Source of the DNA: JBBSNV01 sp964458605 | Lineage (GTDB): Bacteria > Pseudomonadota > Alphaproteobacteria > Reyranellales > JAQSWP01 | Reading direction: 5' to 3' | Assembly (NCBI GenBank): GCA_964458605.1 | Contig: CAYWLS010000016.1 | Location: 33,987 to 97,986, forward strand | DNA: 64,000 bases | Part shown: positions 56,961-64,000 of the stretch, in pieces | How positions within the stretch are numbered: position 1 is the first letter of the stretch | How the letters are laid out: every line of letters begins with the position of its first letter | The notes under the pieces: generated by a model | Told to the model about the DNA's origin: nothing | Databases searched by the model: none | The model's input: only the letters and a program-made list of their open reading frames with translations | Made by a program: the position numbers and the translations under genes

Positions 56961-57538
56961 CTGGGGCTGCTCTCTCGCACCATAGATCTAGCCGGGACCA
57001 AGATCGGCGCTGGCCAAGCAAACTCCCGCGCCATAGCCGACGCCTCCACAAGCTTTCCATTGTCTGACGTGCAAAACACAATGCCATTGTCTCTCAACAA
57101 GACATGGGCTTGATGGTCGACGGACAATACATACCCGGACCAATCGAACGTCAGCATAAGAAAAACCAACCCGCTCAAAATCGCGCTCTCTTCCTCTTTA
57201 TAAAAATCATCAGAATCGCCAACGAATTTCTCAAACAAATGGCATGGCGCCTGCCCAAGAGGCCTGGTTTCGCCGCAGCCATTGCGTATTTTCTCGAACA
57301 GAACGACGGCCTGCGCCGGATAGGCCGACCAGACAGATGGCCAAAGCGCTCTGTAGTGCCCATCCGGAAGCCATTGGGCGAGGCGCGCGGCAAACCGCGC
57401 GATCTGCAGCGGCGCGGATGGCAAATCGACAGCGACGCGATAGCCAACCTTGGCAAAGTTCAGGTCACCATCGTCGGCGATGGTGACGCCAGATCTATGA
57501 AACAAATCTTCGCATTGTTGGCGCGAAAAGCATTTCAT
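56879..57538 (-). CDS. Hypothetical orphan protein running into the neighbouring gene
   Basis: A 219-residue protein of unknown family. The first ~190 residues look genuine (KCFSRQQCEDLFHRSGVTIA, RFAARLAQWLPDGHYRALWP, FYKEEESAILSGLVFLMLTF). The C-terminal ~27 (SFFFSSLAGRRLAASGNSEK) are only the antisense of the 3' end of the gene at 56193-56960, implying that the native stop was lost. Base composition is noticeably lower in GC than the flanking genes. It starts at the ATG at 57538, 13 bases after the AtuA stop, with GAGG upstream. Probably a recently acquired, 3'-truncated gene, similar in style to the orphans at 42-45 kb. Confidence 0.6.
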   Translation of the reverse strand: MKCFSRQQCEDLFHRSGVTIADDGDLNFAKVGYRVAVDLPSAPLQIARFAARLAQWLPDGHYRALWPSVWSAYPAQAVVLFEKIRNGCGETRPLGQAPCHLFEKFVGDSDDFYKEEESAILSGLVFLMLTFDWSGYVLSVDHQAHVLLRDNGIVFCTSDNGKLVEASAMAREFAWPAPILVPARSMVRESSPSYRSFFFSSLAGRRLAASGNSEKVRFT

Positions 57539-57551
57539 TCATCGCCTCGCT

Positions 57552-59351
57552 TCAAGCCGCCTTCGGCAAGCCCCTGGCCAGCGCCGCCGGCACCTGGATC
57601 GGCATGTCGAGCAGCATCTGGGCATAGGCCTTGCCCTGCGGGTCGGCCTGCAGCGAGGCCACGCCGCCGCCGCCCAGCGCGCTGCGCAGCAGGAAGTTGA
57701 AGCCGCCGATGCCCGGCAGCGCCCAGCGGCTGACCATGCCCTTGACGCGATGCGCCATGTACCGCGCCACACTCGCCTCGGTCACCTGGGCGGCGATGAT
57801 CGGCAGGTATTCCGGCTTGCGCGCGATGATGCCGATATTGCAGCTATCGCCCTTGTCGCCGCTGCGGCCATAGGCCAGCGCCACCAGCGGCACGCTGACC
57901 GCGTCGCCTGCAATGGCTTCCGGCTGGGGCGGCGCGTCGGCCGGCAGCATGTCGGGCGAGAAGCCGCCCTCGGCCGGGATCGTCACGTCGATGCGCCTGC
58001 CGTCGATATCGACCGTCACCGGCACCATGTTCTTGGGCACCAGGCAGGAGAACAGGCGGATCAGCGGGCCCGGCGTGGCGCGGCCGCCGCCCAGGAAGCC
58101 GGTCATGCCCGGCACGCCGCCGGTGCCCATCGGCGCGATCTCGCGGCCCAGAATGGTCAGCGCCTCCTTCTGGTCGTGCTTGGCGGCGATCTTCATCACC
58201 ACCTCGCGCGATCCGGCATGGGCGTGCGGCCCGTAGGTGGTCTCCGCGCCGATCGCCTCGATCGTCACTTCCTTGTAGTCGCCCAGGTTGCGCTCGCGGA
58301 ACATGCGGCGCGTGCGCTTGACGATGGCCTCGGCGATATGGGCGCCCTTCTTCGCCGCCGCGATGCCGCCGATCATGAACACGGCGGTCAGCTTGAAGCC
58401 GTCGACATAGGTGGCCGAGGTCTTGTAGGTCGAACTGGGCGGCAGGCCGCGCGCGCCCGACACGCGCACCACGTCCGGGCCGGTCTGCTCCATCTTCACC
58501 CTGGTGAAGTCGCAGGTGACGTCGGGCAGCATATAGGCGCGCGGATCGCCGATCTCGTACAGCATCTGCTCGCCCACCGTGGCCGGCGTGATCAGCCCGC
58601 CGGTGCCGGGCGGTTTGGAGATGGTGAAATTGCCGTCGCTGTCGACCTCGGCGATCGGGAAGCCGATATTGTCGAAATCGGGCACGAGCTGCCAGTCGGT
58701 GAAGTTGCCGCCGTTGCACTGCGCGCCGCATTCGACGATGTGCCCGGCCAGCGAGCCCATCGCCAGCCGGTCGTAGTCGTCCGCCTGCCAGCCGAATTCG
58801 TGGATCAGCGCGCCCAGCACCAGCGCGCTATCGACGCAGCGGCCGGTGATCACCACATCGGCGCCCTCGGCCAGCGCGCGGGCGATCGGCAGCCCGCCCA
58901 GATAGGCGTTCATGCTGACCAGGGATTTGGGCAAGGTCTCGGCGCTGTCCAGTTCGACGATGCCGGCGGCGCGCAATTCGTCGGCGCGCGGCGCCAGGTC
59001 GTCGCCCAGCACCGCCGCCACCTTCAAGGTCACGCCGGCCGCCGCGGCTGCTTTCAGCACCGCGTCGCGGCAGGAAAGCGGATTGACGCCGCCGGCATTG
59101 GTGATGACCTTGATCTTCTTCTCGGCGATCTCGCGCGCCAGCGGCGCCATGACATGGCTGACGAAATCGGTGGCATAGCCCGAGTCCGGCTTCTTCAGCC
59201 GCATGCCGGCCATGATCGACATGGTGATCTCGGCCAGGTAGTCGTTGACCAGGTAGTCGATATTGCCGCCGCGCACCAGTTGCGGCGCCGCCGTTTCGGT
59301 GTCGCCCCAGAAGCCCGAACTGCAGCCGATGCGAACCTTCTTCTCGCTCAT
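57552..59351 (-). CDS. AtuA-like acyclic terpene utilisation protein (DUF1446)
   Basis: A 599-residue protein. The large DUF1446 domain (about 5-450) opens RIGCSSGFWGDTETAAPQLV and contains NAGGVNPLSCRDAVLKAAAA, IVECGAQCNGGNFTDW and HAHAGSREVVMKIA. The small AtuA-like ferredoxin-fold domain at the C-terminus (about 485-590) opens VALAYGRSGDKGDSCNIGII. AtuA is required for growth of Pseudomonas on citronellol and geraniol, but its reaction is not established. Here the terpene-specific carboxylase and lyase genes are missing, so the pathway is uncertain. The ATG at 59351 overlaps the enoyl-CoA hydratase stop, giving a tight operon. Confidence 0.9.
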   Translation of the reverse strand: MSEKKVRIGCSSGFWGDTETAAPQLVRGGNIDYLVNDYLAEITMSIMAGMRLKKPDSGYATDFVSHVMAPLAREIAEKKIKVITNAGGVNPLSCRDAVLKAAAAAGVTLKVAAVLGDDLAPRADELRAAGIVELDSAETLPKSLVSMNAYLGGLPIARALAEGADVVITGRCVDSALVLGALIHEFGWQADDYDRLAMGSLAGHIVECGAQCNGGNFTDWQLVPDFDNIGFPIAEVDSDGNFTISKPPGTGGLITPATVGEQMLYEIGDPRAYMLPDVTCDFTRVKMEQTGPDVVRVSGARGLPPSSTYKTSATYVDGFKLTAVFMIGGIAAAKKGAHIAEAIVKRTRRMFRERNLGDYKEVTIEAIGAETTYGPHAHAGSREVVMKIAAKHDQKEALTILGREIAPMGTGGVPGMTGFLGGGRATPGPLIRLFSCLVPKNMVPVTVDIDGRRIDVTIPAEGGFSPDMLPADAPPQPEAIAGDAVSVPLVALAYGRSGDKGDSCNIGIIARKPEYLPIIAAQVTEASVARYMAHRVKGMVSRWALPGIGGFNFLLRSALGGGGVASLQADPQGKAYAQMLLDMPIQVPAALARGLPKAA

Positions 59352-60115
59352 GACTTTCTCCGCTTGACGAATTTGCCCAGCAGCGCGGCCGGCTCGTCGC
59401 TATCCATCGACTGGGCGAAGGCGTCGATGCCCGCCGCCACCGCCTCGTCCAGCGCCAGCCGCTCCCAGCGGCGCATCAGCGCCTTCTGCAGCCGCACCGC
59501 ACGGGGGCCGTTGTCGAGGATGGCGGCCAGCCAGTCCTCGACCGCGCCATCCAGCGCCTCCGGCGCGGCGAGGCGTTCGACGAAGCCCCAATCGGCCGCC
59601 GCCTGCGCGTCGATATTCTGCGCCGTCATCAGCATTTCGGCGGTGCGGCCCCAGCCGATCAGCCGCGGCAGCAGCGCCGCCTCGACCACCGACGGGATGC
59701 CGACCTTGACCTCCGGCATGCCGAACACCGATCGCGTCGAGGCCGCGCGCATGTCGCAGGACGCCGCCACTTCCAGCCCGGCGCCCAGGCAATAGCCGTC
59801 GATGCGCGCGATCGCCGGCACCGGCAGGTCGCGGATCGCCTTGCAAATGCCGTGCACCTTGGTGATGAAGGCGCGCGCGCTGGCGTTGTTAAGCCCGGCC
59901 ATCTCGTTGATGTCGGCGCCGCCGATGAAGGCCTTCTCGCCCGCGCCGGTGATCACCACCGCGCGCAGCGAGTCGTCCCTGGCCAGCACGCGCAGCACGC
60001 CGATCGCCTCCTCCAGCAGCGGCGAATTGAGCGTGTTGAGCTTCTTGCGGTTGTCGATGGCGACGCGCGCCACCTTGCCGTCATGCGAACGGCCGACGTC
60101 GATATGGGCGGTCAT
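59348..60115 (-). CDS. Enoyl-CoA hydratase/isomerase family protein
   Basis: A 255-residue crotonase-fold enzyme. CoA-binding and oxyanion-hole elements are AVVITGAGEKAFIGGADINE and ARIDGYCLGAGLEVAASCDM. The two usual catalytic glutamates are replaced in part: the second region, MPEVKVGIPSVVEAALLPRL, keeps a Glu in PEVKVGIP. The start at the ATG at 60115 lies eight bases after the cupin stop. With AtuA downstream it suggests breakdown of a branched or unsaturated acyl-CoA. The exact reaction (hydratase, isomerase or hydrolase) cannot be told. Confidence 0.9.
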   Translation of the reverse strand: MTAHIDVGRSHDGKVARVAIDNRKKLNTLNSPLLEEAIGVLRVLARDDSLRAVVITGAGEKAFIGGADINEMAGLNNASARAFITKVHGICKAIRDLPVPAIARIDGYCLGAGLEVAASCDMRAASTRSVFGMPEVKVGIPSVVEAALLPRLIGWGRTAEMLMTAQNIDAQAAADWGFVERLAAPEALDGAVEDWLAAILDNGPRAVRLQKALMRRWERLALDEAVAAGIDAFAQSMDSDEPAALLGKFVKRRKS

Positions 60116-60123
60116 GGTCTGGC

Positions 60124-60567
60124 TCAGATATCGGTGCGCTCGTCCTCGACCGACTTGCGCGCCTGCTTGTTGAAGCGGTCGTCGTAGATCGGCCGCCCGC
60201 CCGTGCTGGGCCCGGGATACTGCACCAGCAGGATCTCGCCGCCGGTCTCGGTGGTGAACTCGCCCTCGAAATGCGGATCGGGGTGGAACACCATGCTGCC
60301 GGGCCGGATCTCCTGGCCGTCGATCTTGAAGGTGCCCTGCAGCACGTACCACACCTGGGCGAAATCGTGCTTGTGCAGCGGATGGTAGGCGCCCGGCTCC
60401 AGCCGCAATATGCCGGCATTGGGTTCGGTCGGCCGTTCGGGCCGCGGGTGGAACAGCATCTTGCCGGTCTCGCCCGGCCAGCGGATGGTCTCCCATTCCA
60501 GCTCGTCGCGATGCTTGATTTCGTAGGACTGGTGGCGCGGCTCGCTTTTGGCGCTGCCGTCGGGCAT
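60124..60567 (-). CDS. Cupin-domain protein
   Basis: A 147-residue single-cupin protein. Metal-ligand motif 1 is HPLHKHDFAQVWYVLQGTFK and motif 2 is GSMVFHPDPHFEGEFTTETG, giving the His/Glu set of a functional metal site. The N-terminus (SYEIKHRDELEWETIRWPG) resembles cupins encoded with aromatic or terpene catabolic operons, often of unknown role. A perfect AAGGAGG site precedes the ATG at 60567. It leads the three-gene cupin, enoyl-CoA hydratase, AtuA operon. Confidence 0.9.
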   Translation of the reverse strand: MPDGSAKSEPRHQSYEIKHRDELEWETIRWPGETGKMLFHPRPERPTEPNAGILRLEPGAYHPLHKHDFAQVWYVLQGTFKIDGQEIRPGSMVFHPDPHFEGEFTTETGGEILLVQYPGPSTGGRPIYDDRFNKQARKSVEDERTDI

Positions 60568-60604
60568 GGCGTTCCTCCTTGTTCGTTCCTCGCGTATATT
60601 TAAG

Positions 60605-60624
60605 TACGCGCCGCCAGGCGCGTA
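60605..60624 (-). terminator. Hairpin after the IalB-like gene
   Basis: TACGCGCC (60605-60612), loop GCCA, and GGCGCGTA (60617-60624) form a perfect 8-bp stem. Read leftward, it lies 15 bases after the stop of the IalB-like gene and is followed by the AT-rich CTTAAATATA, not a clean T-run. It stands just before the cupin operon, so it may end one transcript ahead of the next promoter. Confidence 0.5.
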
Positions 60625-60638
60625 AACGACCCATTCAG

Positions 60639-61100
60639 CTACCTGCCGGCAGCGGCCACGCACTCGGCAAAGCCATCCAGGGATCGGGTCGTTTCGAGCG
60701 GTCCATCTTCGTTGGCGATGGAAAAGGTCACGGATTTGCCCTTCAACATCTGGCGGTAGATGGCCTGGCCGCCGGCACCGCCGATGGTGCAGCCGACGCC
60801 GCACTTGCCGGCGGTGGCCGTATTCTTGTCGACCGCCAGCTTGAACGCCGTTGGATTGGATGCGGCGAACACGGTGATCTCCTTCTTCAGCAGATCCACG
60901 AAGATCTTGCCCGCGAGGAACTGCGTGCCGGGCCGGTCGAATTCGAGCGTCGCCTGGCACTCCCGCCGCTTCATGATCTGGTTGTAGGTGCACTCGGTCT
61001 TCCACAGGCCATGCGTGGCGATGGTCTGCACGGCTTGCGCCGCGGCGCCATGGGCGTGCAGGCACAGCAGCGCAAAACAGGCGGCAATCAGGCTTTTCAA
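60639..61100 (-). CDS. Exported IalB-like (invasion-associated locus B) protein
   Basis: A 153-residue secreted protein. The signal peptide (KSLIAACFALLCLHAHGAAA, cleaved near AQA) is followed by HGLWKTECTYNQIMKRRECQ, then AASNPTAFKLAVDKNTATAG and CGVGCTIGGAGG, the pattern of the IalB/YP_00 family of periplasmic proteins with paired cysteines in an immunoglobulin-like fold. In Bartonella the namesake affects red-cell invasion; in free-living alphaproteobacteria several paralogs exist with unknown roles. The start is TTG at 61100 behind a strong GGGAGG. Confidence 0.82.
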   Translation of the reverse strand: MKSLIAACFALLCLHAHGAAAQAVQTIATHGLWKTECTYNQIMKRRECQATLEFDRPGTQFLAGKIFVDLLKKEITVFAASNPTAFKLAVDKNTATAGKCGVGCTIGGAGGQAIYRQMLKGKSVTFSIANEDGPLETTRSLDGFAECVAAAGR

Positions 61101-61220
61101 GACGACCTCCCCTCAAGACGGCCTCGCCAAGACGATGACCGATATGACAGCCCGATCCCGCATATTCGTTCAAGACCGCTGTTCCGCGATGCGGCCAGGC
61201 TGGCGCTGCAAGGAGGAAAC

Positions 61221-61346
61221 ATGGAAGGGCTGGCCGGATTCCCGCTGGCGGGGCTGGCGCCGAGCGGCAGCCCCAACACGTTGAGCCTGACGGCGGCCGG
61301 CGCGGGCGCCGGCCGTACGCTTTCGTGGCGACGCAAATTGCGCTAA
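61221..61346 (+). CDS. Possible 41-residue small protein
   Basis: A short frame starts at the ATG at 61221 directly behind a perfect AAGGAGG site (61210-61216), the best ribosome site in the 282-base gap between the IalB-like and thioesterase genes. The product, EGLAGFPLAGLAPSGSPNTL and then SLTAAGAGAGRTLSWRRKLR, is small-residue-rich with a basic end and no recognised family. It may be a real small protein, a leader peptide, or the relic 5' end of a lost gene. The evidence is only the ribosome site. Confidence 0.35.
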   Translation: MEGLAGFPLAGLAPSGSPNTLSLTAAGAGAGRTLSWRRKLR

Positions 61347-61382
61347 ACAGCCCGCAACGCTTGTTCAACCGTTGCGGATTTC

Positions 61383-62261
61383 GTGCCCGACCATCCCTTT
61401 CCCGGCTACCTGGTATACGAGCCGACCGATCCCTACGAGGACCATGTCGGGCCGATGTACTACCGGCGCGACGGCGCGGGCGCGCATTGCCTGCTGCTGA
61501 CGCGGCCGGAACACCTCAACTCCGGCTCGATGGTGCATGGCGGGCTGCTGATGTCGTTCGTCGACTATGCGCTGGCCACCGCCGCCGGCGCGCTGGACGG
61601 CAAGTTCGCGCTGACCGTCAGCCTGAACTGTTCCTTCCTCAATGCCGGCCGGCTGGGGCCGCCGCTGGAAGCGCGCACCCGGCTGCTGCGGTCGGGCCGC
61701 ACCCTGTCCTTCGCCCAGGGCGAGGTGGTGCAGGACGGCACCCTGCTGCTGGCGGCCAGCGCCGTGTTCCGCCCGGTCGATCGCGACCGCGCGCTGGGTC
61801 AGCGCGTCGAGCCCGGCCAGCCTCCGGCGGTCGCGCTGGAGAAGCCGCCGGCCGACTTCACCCTGGTCGAGCGCAACAGCCCGTTCCTCAGGCATGTCGG
61901 GGATTCCTATATCGGCGAGCGCGACGGTCGACGCCTCGTGGTGCAGCCCACCGCGCCGCATCTGCTGAACACCGGCGGGCTGGTGCATGGCGGCGTGCTG
62001 ATGAATTTCGCCGACAACGCCTTCTGCACCGAGATCGCGCTGGCCAGCGGCGGCATGGCGCCGATCACCACCGCCTTCAGCGCCGAGTTCCTGTCATCTG
62101 GCCGGCTGGGCCCGCTGCTGAGCAGCGCGGTCGAGATCCTGCGCACCACCCGCAGCACCGCCTTCGTGCGCGGCACGGTCGAGCAGGACGGGACCAAGCT
62201 GCTGAACTACGATGCCGTGGTCACCCTGAAAGACCGCGCCAAGCTCACCGCACCGACCTAA
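61383..62261 (+). CDS. Tandem hotdog (PaaI-type) thioesterase
   Basis: A 292-residue protein with two PaaI-like hotdog domains in one chain. Domain 1 (about 20-135) has NSGSMVHGGLLMSFVDYALA and LTVSLNCSFLNAGRLGPPLE. Domain 2 (about 145-285) has NTGGLVHGGVLMNFADNAFC and ITTAFSAEFLSSGRLGPLLS. PaaI enzymes hydrolyse acyl-CoA thioesters, and the HGG helix with its following Asp builds the active site between two hotdogs; both halves keep HGG and a downstream Asp. The start is GTG at 61383 with a weak ribosome site. It ends 17 bases before a single-domain relative. Confidence 0.88.
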   Translation: MPDHPFPGYLVYEPTDPYEDHVGPMYYRRDGAGAHCLLLTRPEHLNSGSMVHGGLLMSFVDYALATAAGALDGKFALTVSLNCSFLNAGRLGPPLEARTRLLRSGRTLSFAQGEVVQDGTLLLAASAVFRPVDRDRALGQRVEPGQPPAVALEKPPADFTLVERNSPFLRHVGDSYIGERDGRRLVVQPTAPHLLNTGGLVHGGVLMNFADNAFCTEIALASGGMAPITTAFSAEFLSSGRLGPLLSSAVEILRTTRSTAFVRGTVEQDGTKLLNYDAVVTLKDRAKLTAPT

Positions 62262-62278
62262 CCGGGAACATTGCCGAC

Positions 62279-62746
62279 ATGACCGAAGCCGCCCTCGCCA
62301 AGGATCACGCCCCGCACGACGACGACGTTCCGCCGGGCTACGAATTGCTGCGCAACCAGAAGGGTTTCAGCGCCCATGCCGGGGCGATGTATGTGCGCAA
62401 GCCCAAGGACGGACACAGCCTGGCATTCGGCTTCCGCGCCAAGCCGCACCACCTGAACCAGGGCGGCGTGGTGCATGGCGGCATGATGGTGACGTTCCTC
62501 GACCATGCGCTGGGCGTGCTGGCCCATGGCGCCTCGGGACGCAAGCCCTGCTCGACCATCACGCTCGATTGCAGCTTCGTCTCCCCCGGCAAGCCCGGCG
62601 ACTGGATCGAATGCACCGCAGAGATCGGCCGCATCACCTCCTCGCTGGTGTTCATGGAGGGCAAGCTGACCGCCAACGGCCGCGTCATCATGCAGGCCAA
62701 GGGGATCTGGAAGATCCTCGACCGCTGGCTGGGCGAGACGAAATAG
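62279..62746 (+). CDS. PaaI-type hotdog thioesterase
   Basis: A 155-residue single hotdog-domain acyl-CoA thioesterase. The signature is NQGGVVHGGMMVTFLDHALG, then STITLDCSFVSPGKPGDWIE and LVFMEGKLTANGRVIMQAKG. It is preceded by 17 bases after the tandem-hotdog gene and is probably co-transcribed. The N-terminal ~35 residues (LLRNQKGFSAHAGAMYVRK) form the usual cap strand. The substrate is unknown, but the setting between acyl-CoA metabolising genes fits release of acids from CoA. Confidence 0.9.
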   Translation: MTEAALAKDHAPHDDDVPPGYELLRNQKGFSAHAGAMYVRKPKDGHSLAFGFRAKPHHLNQGGVVHGGMMVTFLDHALGVLAHGASGRKPCSTITLDCSFVSPGKPGDWIECTAEIGRITSSLVFMEGKLTANGRVIMQAKGIWKILDRWLGETK

Positions 62747-62761
62747 CCGCTCCCGACTCCG

Positions 62762-63607
62762 TCAGCCGCGCGCCTTGGCCGCCGGCACCACAGCGACGAT
62801 GTCGTCGAAGGACGGCGCGCGCTGCTCGCCGGTGGCCTTGAAGATCTCCGCCATGTCCTGGGTCACCAGCATGCCGGCGTTCCAGGTGGCGACGTAATCC
62901 AGCCCATCGGCCACGCTGTGGTCGCGGCCGTAATTCAGCACCGATTTGGTGCCGACGGTGGCCAGCGGCGACTTGGCGGCGATGATGTGGGCGATCGCCA
63001 GCACGCCGGCCACCAGCTCCTTGTGATCGGCGAACACGGCATTGATCAGGCCACAGGCCCGCGCCTCCTCGGCGGCGAATTTGCGCCCCGTGTAGGCCAG
63101 CTCGCGCGCCAGCCCGTCCGGCATGACGCGCGGCAGGCGCTGCAGGGTGCCGACATCGGCGACGATCGCCAGGTCGATCTCCTTGACCACGAAGAAGGCG
63201 TCGGCGCTGGCGTAGCGCATGTCGCAGGCGCTGGCCAGATCGACGCCGCCGCCGATGCAGCCGCCCTGGATCGCCACCAGCACCGGCACGCGGCAACGCT
63301 CGATGGCGCTGAAGCAATCCTGGAACCACAGGATCTGGCGACGCAGAGTCTCCCGCTTGCGGCCCTCGTCGATCTCGCCCTCGGGGCGCAGCGCGCCGAA
63401 CACCGACAGGTCCATGCCGGCCGAGAAATGGGGCCCGCTGGAGGAGATCGCCACCGCCCGCACGTCGGCGCGACCCTCGATCTCGGCGAACACGTTGCGG
63501 ATATCGTGCCAGAACGCCAGGGTCATGGCGTTGCGCTTCTCCGGCCGGTTGAAGGCGATATGCGCCACCTGCCGGTCGACCGCGAAATCGAAACTGCTGT
63601 AGCCCAT
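62762..63607 (-). CDS. Enoyl-CoA hydratase/isomerase family protein
   Basis: A 281-residue crotonase-superfamily enzyme resembling dienoyl-CoA isomerases. It has IAFNRPEKRNAMTLAFWHDI, the oxyanion loop ISSSGPHFSAGMDLSVFGAL, and VAIQGGCIGGGVDLASACDM followed by FFVVKEIDLAIVADVGTLQR. The VKEIDLAIVADVG stretch, with its two acids, is the delta(3,5)-delta(2,4)-dienoyl-CoA isomerase pattern. GGGGAGG precedes the ATG at 63607. It is convergent with the thioesterase gene. Confidence 0.92.
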   Translation of the reverse strand: MGYSSFDFAVDRQVAHIAFNRPEKRNAMTLAFWHDIRNVFAEIEGRADVRAVAISSSGPHFSAGMDLSVFGALRPEGEIDEGRKRETLRRQILWFQDCFSAIERCRVPVLVAIQGGCIGGGVDLASACDMRYASADAFFVVKEIDLAIVADVGTLQRLPRVMPDGLARELAYTGRKFAAEEARACGLINAVFADHKELVAGVLAIAHIIAAKSPLATVGTKSVLNYGRDHSVADGLDYVATWNAGMLVTQDMAEIFKATGEQRAPSFDDIVAVVPAAKARG

Positions 63608-63663
63608 GACGCGAGGCCTCCCCTGATCGTCCTGTCTGTGCCTCGGTTATAGCAGGCATGCCC

Positions 63664-63801
63664 AGAGCGGATCACGATCGGATGGAAGCGCGATAATGCT
63701 TCCATCCGATCGTGTGAATCCGCTCTATTTCCTAAGTGTAGAGCAAATTCACACCTTTTGACGGAATCCCGAACGATTCCGTCAAAAGGTGATTTGCTCT
63801 A
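63664..63801. repeat. Two-palindrome intergenic repeat element, copy 2
   Basis: This is the best-preserved copy. Palindrome A (63664-63726) has arms AGAGCGGAT..CACGATCGGAT / ATCCGATCGTG..ATCCGCTCT around GGAAGC/GCTTCC. Palindrome B (63739-63801) has arms TAGAGCAAAT / ATTTGCTCTA with inner CCTTTTGACGGAAT / ATTCCGTCAAAAGG. A 12-base linker, ATTTCCTAAGTG, separates them and matches ATTCCTCAGGGG of copy 1. It fills most of the 338-base gap between the enoyl-CoA hydratase start and tRNA-Thr. The rest of that gap (63608-63663, 63802-63945) shows no gene and probably holds promoters. Confidence 0.9.
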
Positions 63802-63945
63802 CCGCCATAGCCCCCGGCCCGGAGCGCCGGAAGGACTGCCGGCCAGGGCGGCAAATCGCCCGGCGAACGGGGTTGAACAGCGGGAACGGCTATGGCAATT
63901 TGCGCCGCCTTGAGGGGGCCGGCCTGGCCGGTTTCCCAGCATCAA

Positions 63946-64000
<55 letters not shown>

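Overview
The window is GC-rich (roughly two thirds G+C by eye) and reads as chromosomal DNA of an alphaproteobacterium, probably a soil or freshwater heterotroph of the Rhodospirillales/Hyphomicrobiales type. The strongest taxonomic evidence is the block at 46.3-54.7 kb: dcd, murA, a DUF2948 gene, hisG (short form), hisD, a UPF0262 gene, a low-molecular-weight phosphatase, infA, maf, an RNase E/G gene, yacG and tRNA-Phe, in an order typical of Alphaproteobacteria. I cannot assign a genus. No phage, insertion sequence, CRISPR array or replication origin is visible.

Layout. 0-18 kb: unlinked metabolic and regulatory genes. These are a partial SDR, a secreted beta-repeat protein, a TetR-controlled AidB-like acyl-CoA dehydrogenase followed by a ruined class II aldolase gene, a NUDIX hydrolase, an HWE histidine kinase/receiver hybrid, a DUF4142 protein, an MFS carrier, a ClC channel divergent from a MarR regulator, an orphan homodimeric E1-type thiamine-diphosphate enzyme, a DUF1328 mini-protein, a cytochrome c and a Baeyer-Villiger-type monooxygenase. 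18-39 kb: a catabolic region around a LysR regulator. The leftward arm encodes a LeuCD-type hydratase, an isocitrate-lyase-family lyase, an isochorismatase-family amidase, two PuuE/cyclic-imidase-like deacetylases, an acyl-CoA dehydrogenase, an amidohydrolase, a CoA ligase, a flavin reductase and a TAXI-TRAP transporter. The rightward arm encodes a second CoA ligase and a NitT/TauT-type ABC importer, and is followed by a leftward FAD hydroxylase plus alpha/beta hydrolase pair. 39.5-42.2 kb: glutathione-dependent formaldehyde oxidation (class III ADH and S-formylglutathione hydrolase) with a nitroreductase in between. 42.2-46.3 kb: an islet of lower-GC orphan small genes and gene remnants around tRNA-Phe, resembling collections of immunity genes. 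46.3-54.7 kb: the housekeeping block. 55-64 kb: a DhlA-like haloalkane dehalogenase, an AtuA/enoyl-CoA hydratase/cupin operon, an IalB-like secreted protein, two PaaI-type thioesterases, another enoyl-CoA hydratase and the start of tRNA-Thr.

Most notable points. (1) The LysR-centred region can be read as a route of imide or lactam opening, amide hydrolysis, hydration of an unsaturated diacid and retro-aldol cleavage. Each step is inferred from its enzyme family; the substrate is not known. (2) A roughly 138-bp intergenic element made of two consecutive palindromes occurs twice in full and once in part. Two of the copies supply the stop codon of the neighbouring gene. (3) Two clean operator palindromes lie at regulator promoters (TetR at 1991-2006, MarR at 11205-11223). 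(4) Several decayed genes are visible: an aldolase spread over three frames, a frameshifted orphan, a remnant beside yacG, and a gene that appears to have lost its own 3' end.
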